NCBI GenBank assembly: GCA_034509735.1
Contig: JACGWO010000006.1
Location: 3,611,001 to 3,675,000, forward strand
Reading direction: 5' to 3'
DNA: 64,000 bases
Origin: Sesamum alatum
Taxonomy: Eukaryota > Streptophyta > Magnoliopsida > Lamiales > Pedaliaceae
Under the pieces are notes generated by a model. It did not search any database, was not told the origin of the DNA, and was given only the letters and a program-made list of their open reading frames with translations. Every line of letters starts with the position of its first letter. Position 1 is the first letter of the stretch. The position numbers and the translations under genes are program-made. Shown one piece after another: positions 1-10,235 of this stretch.

Positions 1-970
1 TCCTTTCCAATTTCAACATCAAATTTGGAGGATCATGAAAAAAAGTATCAGGAAACTCCTCGGTCTGAGAAGCATATATCCCCAATTACATGTTTACGAT
101 AAATGATATCACTCTGGATAGAATATGGCTACTTGAATTAGATTACCGACATTCTTTTCAGCGTACAATATTCTTCTCATGCATAGTTCATAGGGTCATG
201 AGATTTCAAAAAGCTTGTTACCTTCTACATTCTTGACCCAATCTAATGCTAGTGTTCCACCATCAGAGGTAATAAAAATCTGTCTGCACACTTCATTGAA
301 TTAGTACTACTTTCTGCAACGCCAACAAGGAACCATAACAAATTGCCTTATCCAACACAGCAATTTTAACAAGTCCATATACTCAAAAATACCAAGTCAC
401 ACTTTAAATCCATTTCAGAATTCAAGAAACTGAAAAGAACGAAATCAAACTTCACCTTCTATAATTGACAACAGGCGAGTTCCCGAAAAAATGCAAAAAT
501 ACAGTCTGGAGATGCGGACTACATAACCATGGAGTTGATAAATACCTATTTCCAACGGCACAGGAAGCAAGAAATACATAAGCAAAAACACCTAGTTTCC
601 AATACGGTACAAGAAATCCATCCAAAAGAAAAACAATCCAGCACCACTGAACTAATAGACGACTTTCGATTCGTCAATCCAGGCTTTGACGAGTCCCATA
701 CCTGCCATGAAGAATTCTACACTTTGAGACAACATCGCGGTAGAGTTGAGAGGAAGGATTGAAAGTCAAAACCACCTTCTGTCCCCTCAATCCGGTGAGT
801 AAATCTTGCAGGATGTGAATTTCAAGGAAATTATACAGAAACACAATAACAATCAACGACAATCCGAATAAATAGTGAGAAAACGGTATCGATAACGCCG
901 CCGTGAGCAACACCTCATACGGCGATTCAGCCGCCGCTGACTCTACCGGATTCCAGCAATCCACCACCAT
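1..970 (-). CDS. EMB8-like alpha/beta hydrolase, N-terminal exons (partial, runs off left edge)
   Basis: Three coding exons read leftwards: 970-702, 545-456 and 283-222. The ATG is at 970-968. Junctions are CAG|GTATGG, TAG|GTATTT, GAAG|GTGAAG, CAG|ACAG and GAAG|GTAACA, and phases agree across all three. The product opens with a hydrophobic membrane segment (LFGLSLIVIVFLYNFLEIH), then VVLTFNPSSQLY, the conserved LHGRYLSTPWLCSPHLQT stretch, and SDGGTLALDW. This N-terminal pattern is typical of plant embryogenesis-associated EMB8-like hydrolases, probably membrane-anchored esterase-like enzymes; the catalytic fold lies beyond the left edge. The next acceptor-like site (CAG at about 67-65) opens a frame that stops at once, so the true fourth exon probably lies outside. 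Family assignment is from recalled conservation. The substrate is unknown. Confidence 0.8.
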
Positions 971-1309
971 CGTGGGAAAATTATAAAAATACGAACCAAA
1001 GAAAACTGTATGTGTGTGTAGTGTGTGAGTGGTGTGACTGAAATCAGTTTTGTCTGATATATGAACGTTATAACGAAGAAGGCTCTCCGATCATCTGGTA
1101 CCCAATTACAATGGATTTCTTGATAACCAATAACTATCTTACACGTGTGATTAGAAATAAATATATCATAATAACCTAGTAGTAGTCTCTCTTTCTCTCA
1201 CACACACACGTCCTAGCACAATATATATGTTTTTTTTTGTGTGTCTAAGTCATCCTGAATTAATACATTTCATTACCAATATCGAATATATATAATTAAT
1301 TAATAATTA
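971..1309. other. 5' flank of the EMB8-like gene
   Basis: This stretch has a GT-rich run (about 1009-1030) and a short CA run (about 1199-1210) but no open frame with recognisable similarity. It presumably holds the promoter and 5' UTR of the minus-strand hydrolase gene. No clear TATA box could be assigned. Confidence 0.4.
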
Positions 1310-1640
1310 TTCGGAATGACTACATTCTACTGTTCTGAAATTTGGTATAATTATACGTAAATCTTTTATGATTTTGAAAATTACATGTAATACCCCTAAT
1401 GTTTATTTCTATCTAACAAATGTTACTCTTCTATTAGTCAAAATGTACCGGATTCGCTGATATTAGCAAAAAAGTTGAATGAAAATTCGTATTTATACTC
1501 GAATGACTTATTGGTAACTTATTGCAGGTCAAACAAATCTTTTCCTGACCAAAGTACCCTTATAAGGTAAAGATATACCTCCTCACATGCATTAACGTAT
1601 GAAAATGTATAAGGGTAGCTTGGTCAGGATTTTTTTTCCT
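1310..1640. repeat. Foldback MITE, left arm and centre (truncated)
   Basis: It matches the left arm and centre of the foldback at 9358-9815: an ATTACATGTAATACCCC start, a TTGAATGAAAATT core and a GGTCAAACAAATCTTTT block. The centre has its own hairpin (GACCAAAGTACCCTTATA at about 1547 against TATAAGGGTAGCTTGGTC at about 1607). The right arm is missing, and retrotransposon sequence begins where it should be. Confidence 0.6.
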
Positions 1641-1874
1641 GACCAAAGTACCCTTGAAAGGTTGATACAAATGGGGACTTAAAACCTTGGTACGGCCTAT
1701 CAGAGGAATACCACACATGACCGGAAAAAGGAAGGAAACATCCGGGGCATGCCACTGGGAACGAAAGGGAGGCAGATGACAAAAATTGGCCACAAGGGAA
1801 AACGGTAAATATCATCGAAGGCGGGGCATACATAAGCTACTCGGTCAGCTTGAAAGAGGCACTTAAGAGAAATC

Positions 1875-2486
1875 ATGGGGGTGTCCATTGTAGGCAACTG
1901 TGCAAATAGGGAAAAAGCCCCGCATGGACCCCCCATCACCTTCTCAGCGGAGGATAAGCGGGGGAACGTTTTCCCTCACGAGGAAGCCTTGGTAATCACG
2001 GCCATCATCTCGAACATAGTGGTACGAAAGGTATTAATTGATAGCGGAAGCTCTGTAGATATCCTGTTTCAAGAGGCATTTTATAAGATAGGGATGACTA
2101 GGCAACATGTATGCCCTCGGAAGACCGCTCTCATGGAAGGAAGTGCTATCCATGCAGTAGGGGAAATTGCCCTGCCCATCTCGCTCGAAGAAGAACGCCA
2201 CCAAAAAACTCACATTGCTAACTTCCAGGTAGTGGACGCTAGCCAACCAAGCTACAATGTAATCCTAGGCAGGCCCACGTTGAACGCAATACAGGCAGTC
2301 ATCTCCACATCCTGCCTTAAAATGAAATTCCCGACGGAACACGGGATAAGGGAGGTACAGGGTGACCAAAGAAAGGCTAGAGAGTGTTGGTGCCACGCCC
2401 TCAAGAAATTACCCTCTCTTGACGGAGGGAATACAGCGAAAAGGAGAATGGAGCAAGACAGGATGGATCCTTCCGATGAGGTGTAA
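1875..2486 (+). pseudogene. Retroelement gag-pol piece: retropepsin-like aspartic protease
   Basis: A 203-residue open frame. DSGSSVDIL (about residues 56-64) is the catalytic aspartate loop seen in plant gypsy proteases, and ILGRPTLNA (about residues 130-138) is the conserved second hairpin. A stop at 2484-2486 breaks it from the downstream RT, which lies in other frames. The ATG is simply the first Met of the open stretch; natively this would be internal to a polyprotein. Confidence 0.8.
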
Positions 2487-2599
2487 CTCACGGCCCTAGA
2501 CCCCAAACCCTCAAAGCGATTTATACAGGTAGGAAGAATCTGCCTCCCGAGGAATTGGCTCGAATGGTGTCGTTCATACCCAGAAATCAGGATGTCTTC

Positions 2600-3647
2600 G
2601 AATGGGGACAGGGGGGATCGAGGGGCATTTCGGAGGAGGTTGTGGTTCACAAACTTCATGTACGCCTGGATGCCGCCCCCATCAAGCAAAACAAAATGAA
2701 ACTTTGGGGGTGAGAGGAATAAGATCATCCAGGAAGAAGTGGAGAAGTTGTTGCTCGCAGGTTACATACGAAAAGTCCATTTCCCAGATTGGATAGCCAA
2801 TGTCGTGCTAGTCCCCAAGCACAATGGTAAATGGCGTATGTGTGTGGATTTCATAGATTTAAATAAGGCTTGCCCCAAATATTCATACCCCTTGCCCCCG
2901 AATAGATCAACTAGTAGATTCTACTTCAGGATGTGAGAGGCTTAGCATGTTGGACGCATACCAAGAGTATAATCAGATCAAATTGTTGAAAGAAGACCAA
3001 GAATGGACTAGTTTCATATCGAAGACCTTTGGATTAAAAAATGTTGGAGTCACTTTCCAAAGAATGGTCAATAAAGTGTTTTCCCTGCCAAATCGGGAGG
3101 ACTATGGAAGTGTACGTCGATGACATGCTGGTAAAGAGTGCCTGCAGGGGGCAACATCTGGAGGACCTCGAGGAATGCTTCGACCAATTTTAAAAGCACG
3201 AAATTACACTCAATCCAAAAAAATGTGTATTTTGAGTAGAAGGGGAAATTCTTGGGGTATCTGGTGACCCAAAGAGAAATAGAGGCCAATCCCGATAAAA
3301 TTGCCGATATCCAGTCGATGAGAGAACTACGCACTGTGAAGGAAGTCCAACAGCTAGTCGGGCGTATGGTTGCACTAAACCGGTTTATCTCTCGGGCGGC
3401 TGACAAGGGGCTCCTATTCTTCAAAATATTGTGGAATCCAAGGAGGTTTGAATGGAACCAAGAATACAACAAAGCATTTGAGGATTTAAAAAAATACTTA
3501 ACGCGACCCCCGTTGTTGTGCAAGCCTGACAAGGGAGATGAGTTGTTGGTTTATCCCGCAGTGTCAAAAGAGGCCACAAGCGCGGTACTAACGAAAGATA
3601 GAGAGGGAACCCATCTCCCCATATACTATACCAGTCACATGCTCTAG
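2600..3647 (+). pseudogene. Retroelement reverse transcriptase, broken
   Basis: Recognisable blocks lie in shifting frames: VLVPKHNGKWRMCVDF and LNKACPK (about 2806-2880), the catalytic YVDD loop as VYVDDMLVKS (about 3111-3140), and FLGYLVTQR with the connection region up to PIYYTSHML (3252-3645). Stops and frameshifts at about 2934, 3193, 3238 and 3646 prevent translation. The family is gypsy, judging by the YVDD box and the RNase H–integrase order. Confidence 0.82.
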
Positions 3648-3859
3648 GGGTCGAGGTCAAATACGGCCCATTGGAAAAAAAATATTCTGGCCTTGGTATA
3701 GACAGCACGCAAGCTACGCCCCTACTTCCTGGCATACCCCATCGTCGTGCTCACAAACCAGTCCCTCAAACATGCGTTGCAGGTGTGCGTAGGGAGTAGA
3801 ATGACCAAATGGTCGTATGAGCTCAATAATTTGACTTAGAATATCGACCTCGAACTGCT

Positions 3860-4375
3860 ATGAAGGCTCAAGCTTTGGATAACTTTCTAGAAGAATCCCC
3901 CTACGGAGCTGACGTAGAATATGGCGATTGGACTCTATATGTTGATAGGTCCGCATCAGACAAGCAGGCAGGGGGAGGTGTGTTGTTGGTAAGCCCAAGC
4001 AGGGAGGAGCTCCAGTTTGCTATCAAATGCAATGCACCCTTGTCTAACAACGAGGTTGAGTATAAGGTGTTGTTGACAGGAATGAAGCTGGCTTTGGAGG
4101 TAGGTGCTCGGCGGGTCGTAATACGCAACGATTCCCAATTAATGGTGGAACAAATCCATGGAAGATTCAAGGCAAAAGAAACGAGGGTGAAAAAGTTGCT
4201 ACGAAAGGTACAACAACGTATGAGTGAATTCAAGGGTTGCAGGGTATTGCATATCCCGCGGGCGGAGAACGGATGGGCTGATGGACTCGCCAGGATAGGC
4301 AGTGGCATAGATGGGGTGGAAACTTCACATATTTCTGTCCTCAGGATGACCCCGGAGGGGGTGACGAAGAAATAA
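3860..4375 (+). pseudogene. Retroelement RNase H domain
   Basis: A 171-residue open frame with WTLYVDRSAS (the usual G of the DGSAS box is R here), NNEVEYKVLL and RNDSQLMVEQIHG, and a C-terminal HIPRAENGWADGLAR that supplies the last acidic residue. The acidic positions are mostly kept, but substitutions at invariant sites agree with a non-functional copy. It is separated from RT by several stops (3646-3859). Confidence 0.8.
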
Positions 4376-4499
4376 ACTCTGTACGAAGGACCTCCGGGGC
4401 CTCGTGGATGGACAACATACGAGGATACTTAGAAGGAGTGCTCTGCCCTCAAACTTGGGCGAAGCTAGGAGAATTGTGAAGCTAGCCAAAAGGTTCTTC

Positions 4500-5622
4500 T
4501 TAGATGGGGGGTACCTCTTCAGAAATCTGTTACCACCCCACCCTTACGATGCTTGACACCAGAAGAATCACTCAAAGTACTGAGGGAGGTACACGAGAGA
4601 AGCTGTGGCAATCACTTCAGGGGGAAAAGTTTAACCTTGAAAGTCACAAGGAGCAGATAATTCTGGCCCACCCTCTTGCGGGATAGCATGCACCTCATAA
4701 AAAATGCGCGCACTGCCAAATGCACGGTAACTTCCATCATATCCCGACCTCGAAGGTGGAGCTCGTAGTCCCTTCGTGCCCCTTCAAGGTGATAGACTTG
4801 GTGGGACCCTTTCCCCAGGCCCGAGGCCAGAAGAAATTCTTGGTAGTAGCAATAGACCATTTCACCAAGTGGATCGAGGCGGAACCTCTGGATAAGATTA
4901 CAGAAGGAAACATGATTGACTTCGTATGGAGGCATATCATATGCCGATTTGGAGTCCCCCAAAAGCTCACTTCGAATAATGGGACCCAATTTCGAGCGAA
5001 GAGATTCACCCAATGGTGTGAGGACTAGAGGGTAAGGCAAGTATTCACATATGTTGGAAACCTAAAGGCTAACGGGCAGACCGAAGTAAGCAATCATATA
5101 TTATTGCAAAACCTTAAGACTAAGCTGGGGAAATCCAAGGCCAATTAGGTGGACAAAATCCCCGGGATACTTTGGACCTATCGAACCACCCCATCGGTCT
5201 AGCATGTAGGAGACCCCCTTTTTTTGGCATATGGCTCCGAAGCTCTGATCCCTACTGAGATTTGTGAACCTACCTCAAGATTTGTATGATACGATGAAGA
5301 GACCAACACTGAAGTAAGAGGCCTTGAACTAAACCTCATAGATGAGCGACGCATGGAAGCTCGGATACAATTGGAAAATTATCGATGAAGAACCATCCGA
5401 GCTTATAATTCCACTATCAAGGAAAGAACCCTTCAAGTCGGGGACTTGGTACTGAGGAAGGTAGAAATTCAAAGGCCGGTAGGGAAGTTGGAACCTAAGT
5501 GGGAAGGACCCTACCGAGTCAAAGCAATTCTTAGGGAAGGAACCTACAAACTAACAACCATCAAAGGCAAGGAAGTTCCTCGAACCTGGAGCATCAATAA
5601 CCTTAAAAAATTCTACTGCTAG
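4500..5622 (+). pseudogene. Retroelement integrase, broken
   Basis: The zinc-finger part (about 4540-4740) is scrambled by frame changes. The core follows as PFKVIDLVGPFPQ, then DHFTKWIEAEPL (first catalytic D) and NNGTQF, where the second catalytic Asp reads Asn. After a TAG near 5026 come NGQTEVSNH (third acidic region, about 5071) and a C-terminal GPYRVKAI–SINNLKKFYC tail ending at about 5622. It has multiple stops, and the loss of a D of the D,D,E triad is visible. Confidence 0.78.
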
Positions 5623-6018
5623 GTCAGCTGGAAGGTGCTTACGAGGACCGAAGTATGTGAAGTCAGCATGTCCTTTTTTTGTTTGCTTAGGAAATAAGCA
5701 TGTAAAGGTACTACGGCAAGAAATAACAAGTTCCATTAGCACGCAAAAAGGGTCCAAAAGGGACTGCCCCCATACAAAAAAGAGCCATCTTCTAATAGGC
5801 TCAAAGTTTCAATAAAAATAAATAAATAAATAAAATAAAAAAGAAACTTATACTAAACGGTTCAAAGCTCCAAACAAAAAAGACCTTTATACTAAAAGGG
5901 TCGAAGCTTGAGAACAAAAAGTTTTTTAAGGGTTCGAAACTTAAGAGGGAAAACCCATCCTGCAGGACTTACATTTTAAAAACATAAAAAACTTTTAACA
6001 GGGAAAGCAAAGTGTGGC
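5623..6018. other. Spacer between integrase and antisense gene of the Tat element
   Basis: An A-rich stretch with short degenerate repeats of the type CTTATACTAAACGGTTCAAAG (about 5780-5960). No coding frame is supported. In related elements this is the untranslated zone separating pol from the antisense ORF. Confidence 0.5.
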
Positions 6019-8020
6019 CTATCCTCTAGAGGGCCCCCCACTACCTGTACGCCCAAACCCATCCACACGAACATTTACGAAGCTTAGATCAAAACCTGGG
6101 GAAAGGTTTCCTATATTCTTGAATTGAGCCAGACAAGTAGCAAATCCATCTATGTAAAAAGCTGAGGCTTGGTGGTAAATCTCAGTAGCGTACTCAGGAG
6201 AATCCTTGTACGTAGTTACAAGTGAAAAAACCCCTTCCTCCTTGCCTCGTGTGTAAGCTTGCATAGTGGAGGCCCTCACCACATCATTCTCCATAGAGAG
6301 CAGGGCTATCTGGCTGTCCTTTTCGACCACTTGACCCTTAAGCGCTTCAAGCTCCTCCCTCAGCTTAGCCCCCCTCTCACTGGCAAGAGCCTCCGTCTCC
6401 TCGCATCAACGTTGAACGGAAGCCCGGACCTCGTGGAGCTCCCAACGTAACATCTCGAAGTTCCTCAAAGAGTGGGAATACTTCTCCACCATGGCAGTAA
6501 TGGCAGCAGGAATCTGCATAGAGGAAAATAGTGCTATGAAACTACAAGTAAAAAAACTAAAGAGTGGCAAAGATAAATGAAGTACTTACGATGGAAGTTT
6601 GGGCAAGAACGAAGTTACCAATACCCTGCAGCGTGCGAGGAGCCAACACGTCCACGTCCGCTCGATGAACAACCTTGGACATGTTAGAAACCCCTGCCTG
6701 GGGATCTAGACGAGGAGTTAGGACGGGTGCTAGGAAGTCAAGCTCCGACTCCTCCCCTACAACCGAGGGGGTATCCTCTATACCAACTTTGGAAGTGCGA
6801 GGCCTCTTATGGGCAGAAGGAAGGCCCTCGACAGGCGGTGGCAGAGGCGATAAGGGTTGGGTCCTCCGATGGAGTCTGAAGAGGCGTCGATTCTTCAGGA
6901 GAAGTGACCACCCGATCACTGGTGTCTCTTGTGGGCAGGCCTCGATATAAGAGGATAGAGGAGGAGGAGTGACAGAACAAGGGGTGACTTCAGGGGGAAA
7001 ATCCGAGGGGGTCGATGGAGCTGACCTGGTCCCAGAACTCGAAGGCATGGCCGGGACATCCTTAGGAATGAATTTGCACACAACAACTCGGTTCATCATG
7101 ATCTCTACAAAAGGAAACAAATCAAACGATCAACTTTCAAAGGAAATATGAGGACGCTGATGGAAGGGACTTACAAAGTCTAGTAAAATAGTCCAGAGGA
7201 GCCTCGAATTTGTCTGGGGCTGGGTGAAGGCCGGCCACAATAAGTAACTCCTCCTCCATGATGGCCTTAGCTTTGAACTCATGGTCTATTAGACCCGCTT
7301 CCTTCATCCTCCTCTTTATCTCACCTAAGTTTAGGGGGGCAAGGCGTTTAGGGACCAACCCCAAGTCACAAAAACTACCCCACTCAGTCCTGGTGAAAAA
7401 GAAACGGGCCTTCCAAGCCCCATGGGAAGAGGGTTTCTCCCTAGTAAAGGTTAGCCCGGGACGAGGGGTAAGGTAAAAGAAACACTCCCCAGTGATCAGC
7501 TTGGGGGCCAAAACCCCCAGGAAATCCTCAACAGAGGGGTTGAACCCGTACAATTGAGCGCACAAAATGAAACCCACTACCAGTCTATATGAATTGGGCA
7601 AAAACTGGCTGGGGCGATCCCAAGCAGGTTGAACACTTGGACTAAGAGTGGAGGCAAGGGAAATCGCAAGCCCGAAAAGAGTTGGGTTGTGTAAATTGTA
7701 AGGCATCCTGGGGGTGGATTATTGGCGGACTCAGAAGGAAGGGGGAGTACCCACTCATAATCAATAGGAAGGGCAATCTGGGATACAACCTTCTTAACAG
7801 TCTCATCCATCATGGTAGTCGGAGTGCCAGAAACCACATCCATGGCTTCACTAGACACCATGGTAGGAGCGAGGGAAGCATTTTCACTAGAAGATGAAGT
7901 CCTAGCGTGACAAGGCATCTTTCCCCTAATTTTTTGAGGTTGAATGCGGGAAGTAAAGGGAGAAGAACTAGGGCCTGAAGTGCCGGAAGACGTCCAATCA
8001 CTAGTAGAGGAACCACCCAT
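6019..8020 (-). pseudogene. Antisense gene of the Tat element: gypsy-type 'transposase' domain plus coiled coil, apparently spliced
   Basis: Opposite to pol. Exon A runs 8020-7175 (ATG at 8020-8018), with a frameshift near 7600-7620. It carries a Ser/Thr-rich N-terminus, then WVLPLPSESANNPPPG, GLRFPLPPLL, NSYRLVVGF and WKARFFF, the signature of the 'putative gypsy-type transposon' domain of plant Tat elements. A donor at 7174 (GTAAGTCC) and acceptor before 7104 define intron 1. Exon B, 7104-6590, is Pro/Ser-rich. A donor at 6589 (GTAAGTAC) and acceptor before 6513 define intron 2, in phase 0. Exon C, 6513-6019, is charged and coiled-coil-like, with one in-frame TGA near 6411. As read, the A/B junction also makes a stop. 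Function is unknown. Confidence 0.7.
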
Positions 8021-8545
8021 AAAAGCTTAAGGTCCAGCTATGGAATCCCCACCACCCAAGCCCGTGGCCATCAAAAGAAAAAGAAGGGAGAAAACTCGAT
8101 CGGAGAAAGGGGGTAAGGTGACCAAGTAGAGACGTGATGAAGCACAATACCTAAAAAAAGATGAAGAGGGTGGATGACACTGGTAGACGGAGCAGTGCAA
8201 CTGTAAAAATCTCTCTTCTCTCTATAATGAAATTTGAGGAGAAAAGGCTGAAGACGGATGGGGTGAAGAATAAGGGTGAAAGGATATTTAAGGGGGGGGG
8301 GGGGGGTAAAAGTTGAAGGGTGTGCAGGGGGAGAGACGCATGGCCCTTGGTAAAAGTGAGGAAGGGGAAACGGTGGATGAGCTTCACCACGTGGCCAAGC
8401 TAGGCCAAGAGAGTAGGTAGCACTAAGAGAACTGTAATCATTAAGACTAGGTAAAGTTTTCTCTATCCAACCGCCAACTTGAAAGCTGCGAAATTTGAAA
8501 TTCAAAATTAGAACTTTTTATCCCGCCTGCGGGCGGGCCAAAAAC
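8021..8545. other. Leader region of the antisense gene
   Basis: Lies between the antisense ATG and the 3' LTR. It includes a run of 15 G (8292-8306) and, read on the minus strand, a pyrimidine-rich leader. Long minus-strand frames here (8505-8071) are low in complexity and are not supported as genes. Confidence 0.4.
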
Positions 8546-8561
8546 TGGGAAGGGGGGCTAG
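8546..8561 (+). other. Polypurine tract
   Basis: TGGGAAGGGGGGCTAG lies directly before the LTR start. That is the expected position and composition for the plus-strand primer of reverse transcription. Confidence 0.65.
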
Positions 8562-9357
8562 TGATGTGGGATGGAATAAAGACCCTCGTAATCCCCAATC
8601 AGTCGAAACCCAAGGAGTACATGAGAGGTGTTGCCCCACGTCACGTCTGAGGGACTGACCCCTAATGACCCAAGTTTGTTACACAGAGAGAGTAACCCTA
8701 AAGCGGCCTAGGGGGAAGTTCGAGGAAGGATCAGGTATGAGGGGGAAAGGGAAAACAGTCAGAGTAGCCATGAAAAGAGGATGGCAGCATGTTTACGAGG
8801 TAATACCCTTTGTAAGGCGAAACCTACTACCTAAAGATGGGGAGTCATTCGAGGCAACCCTCGAAGAGGAAATCCGTTAGAAGCCGAACCCCACCCCCCA
8901 CCCCCCACACCCCGTTGTTTTTTTGCATTCTAAGACTGGCCAAGAATTGACAAGACCTATTCTATGAAGATTGCCTAGTATGAAGACCACAAGCTACCCG
9001 CACCTTCGAGGACCACCAGTTTTAATATGGAGCTCTACAACTCACAGGAAAGAAAGCCCTAACCTCGATATACGATGCCAGGCAAGGAGCTGCTCCTCAG
9101 GAAACCCACCCCCAAATCGAATCCTCGAAGCGAATCTTAATATGACTGACAAAGAAGGATACGCAGAATCTGGATATGATCTCAACAAGATCTCCAAATA
9201 CCTTCCCTTAAGCGCCCGAGCTGCTCCTATAAATACCCCCTCCCCCCCTTGAAGGACAACGAAAAAAGAGAGAAAAAAAATACACTAGTTCACTAAAAAA
9301 GAAGAATTCATGAGCTTCACCATCGTCACTTGAGTAAACAGATTTCCCGCCACATCA
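8562..9357 (+). repeat. 3' LTR of the Tat element
   Basis: It begins TGATGTGG and ends CCACATCA, so TG…CA ends are joined by an 8-bp inverted repeat. It is preceded by a polypurine tract, has a TATA box at 9228-9235, and is about 796 bp long. No second copy lies in the window, which fixes the element as 5'-truncated. Confidence 0.8.
9228..9235 (+). promoter_or_regulatory. TATA box in the LTR
   Basis: TATAAATA followed by a C-rich stretch, about 130 bp from the LTR end. This position suits a U3/R boundary for retrotransposon transcription. Confidence 0.55.
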
Positions 9358-9815
9358 ACCCTATAGTTGGTAAATTACATCTAGTACCCTTAACATCTGT
9401 TTTCATCTAACAAATAAATTCATTCGCTAGTCAAAATTTACGGAATTTGCTTATACCAGCTAAAAAAAATTGAATGAAAATTTATATATATCCCTAATTT
9501 ACTTATTATTACTTATTATAGGTCAAATAAATCTTTTGTGACCAAATTATCCTTATACATATTCACACGCTAGTGCATGTGGGGAGGTATATCCTCACAC
9601 TTAAAAATAGTTTGGTCAAAAAAAGATTTGTTTGACCTCCCAATAAGTAAAATATGAATTTTTATTCAATTTTTTTTTATGATGTCAGCAAATTCTATGA
9701 ATATTACTAGCACACGAATCTATTTATTAGACGAAAAAAATATCCAGAGTACTAGATGTAATTTTTCAAATCACAAGGAGTTTACGTATAATTACACTAG
9801 AAGGCGGTGTAACTA
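9358..9815. repeat. Foldback MITE with arms of about 190 bp
   Basis: The left arm (9370-9555; TTACATCTAGTACCC … GGTCAAATAAATCTTTT) is the inverted complement of the right arm (9605-9800; AAAGATTTGTTTGACC … AGTACTAGATGTAA). Its outermost left bases are replaced by the end of the LTR. Same family as 1310-1640 and 63297-63455. Confidence 0.65.
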
Positions 9816-10235
9816 TCCCCAATTTAAACAATAATTTTAAAAACACTTAATTTAAGTTTTTGCAAACTCCCCATAATCTGATCTGAAAATAATAATGATA
9901 ATAATTAATAGATTAAGACACATATTATTCAACGTTCGGCTTTAATCCAAATAAAGGACCTTTCAAGAATTATTTTTCATGGAAAATCCAACGTCAGATA
10001 CTATAAGCCAAGTTAATTATTTTGATAGGGCATGTGAGAAAATGACGAGTACAAAATCCAACAGAATATTATTTCTGTACGGCGATAGAGATGTATACTT
10101 TTGTTGTTTTCTAACAAGATATCCTTCTTCTATATCTATACTATTATATAAAACAAATCCTATTTTTACTAATAAATTACGGTTACTTACATCACAACAT
10201 CAACTTTTAAAATTATAAAAAATATTCTCATGTAT
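9816..10235. other. AT-rich intergenic stretch
   Basis: No recognised gene or repeat. A 79-codon open frame at 9979-10218 has no familiar motif and ordinary intergenic composition. Confidence 0.4.

Larger units (their letters stand above)
1641..9357 (+). mobile_element. 5'-truncated Ty3/gypsy (Tat-type) LTR retrotransposon
   Basis: Domains run protease (1875-2486), reverse transcriptase (about 2600-3650), RNase H (3860-4375) and integrase (about 4500-5622). That is the Ty3/gypsy order. A long antisense gene (8020-6019) and a purine-rich tract then precede a 796-bp 3' LTR (8562-9357). Integrase followed by an antisense ORF is a known trait of plant Tat/Retand-like elements. The 5' LTR, primer-binding site and most of gag are absent, and all pol frames carry stops or frameshifts, so the copy is dead. 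The five bases after the LTR are ACCCT; no partner target duplication can be tested because the 5' end is lost. Confidence 0.88.

Noticed and set aside
1560..1939. Several overlapping minus-strand open frames
   Set aside because: They overlap the foldback centre and the start of the gypsy coding strand and show no domain; shadows of the plus-strand polyprotein and repeat.
8071..8505. Pro/Leu-rich minus-strand open frame of 144 codons
   Set aside because: Low-complexity leader of the antisense gene and start of the LTR region; no family signature and not linked by splice sites to exon A.
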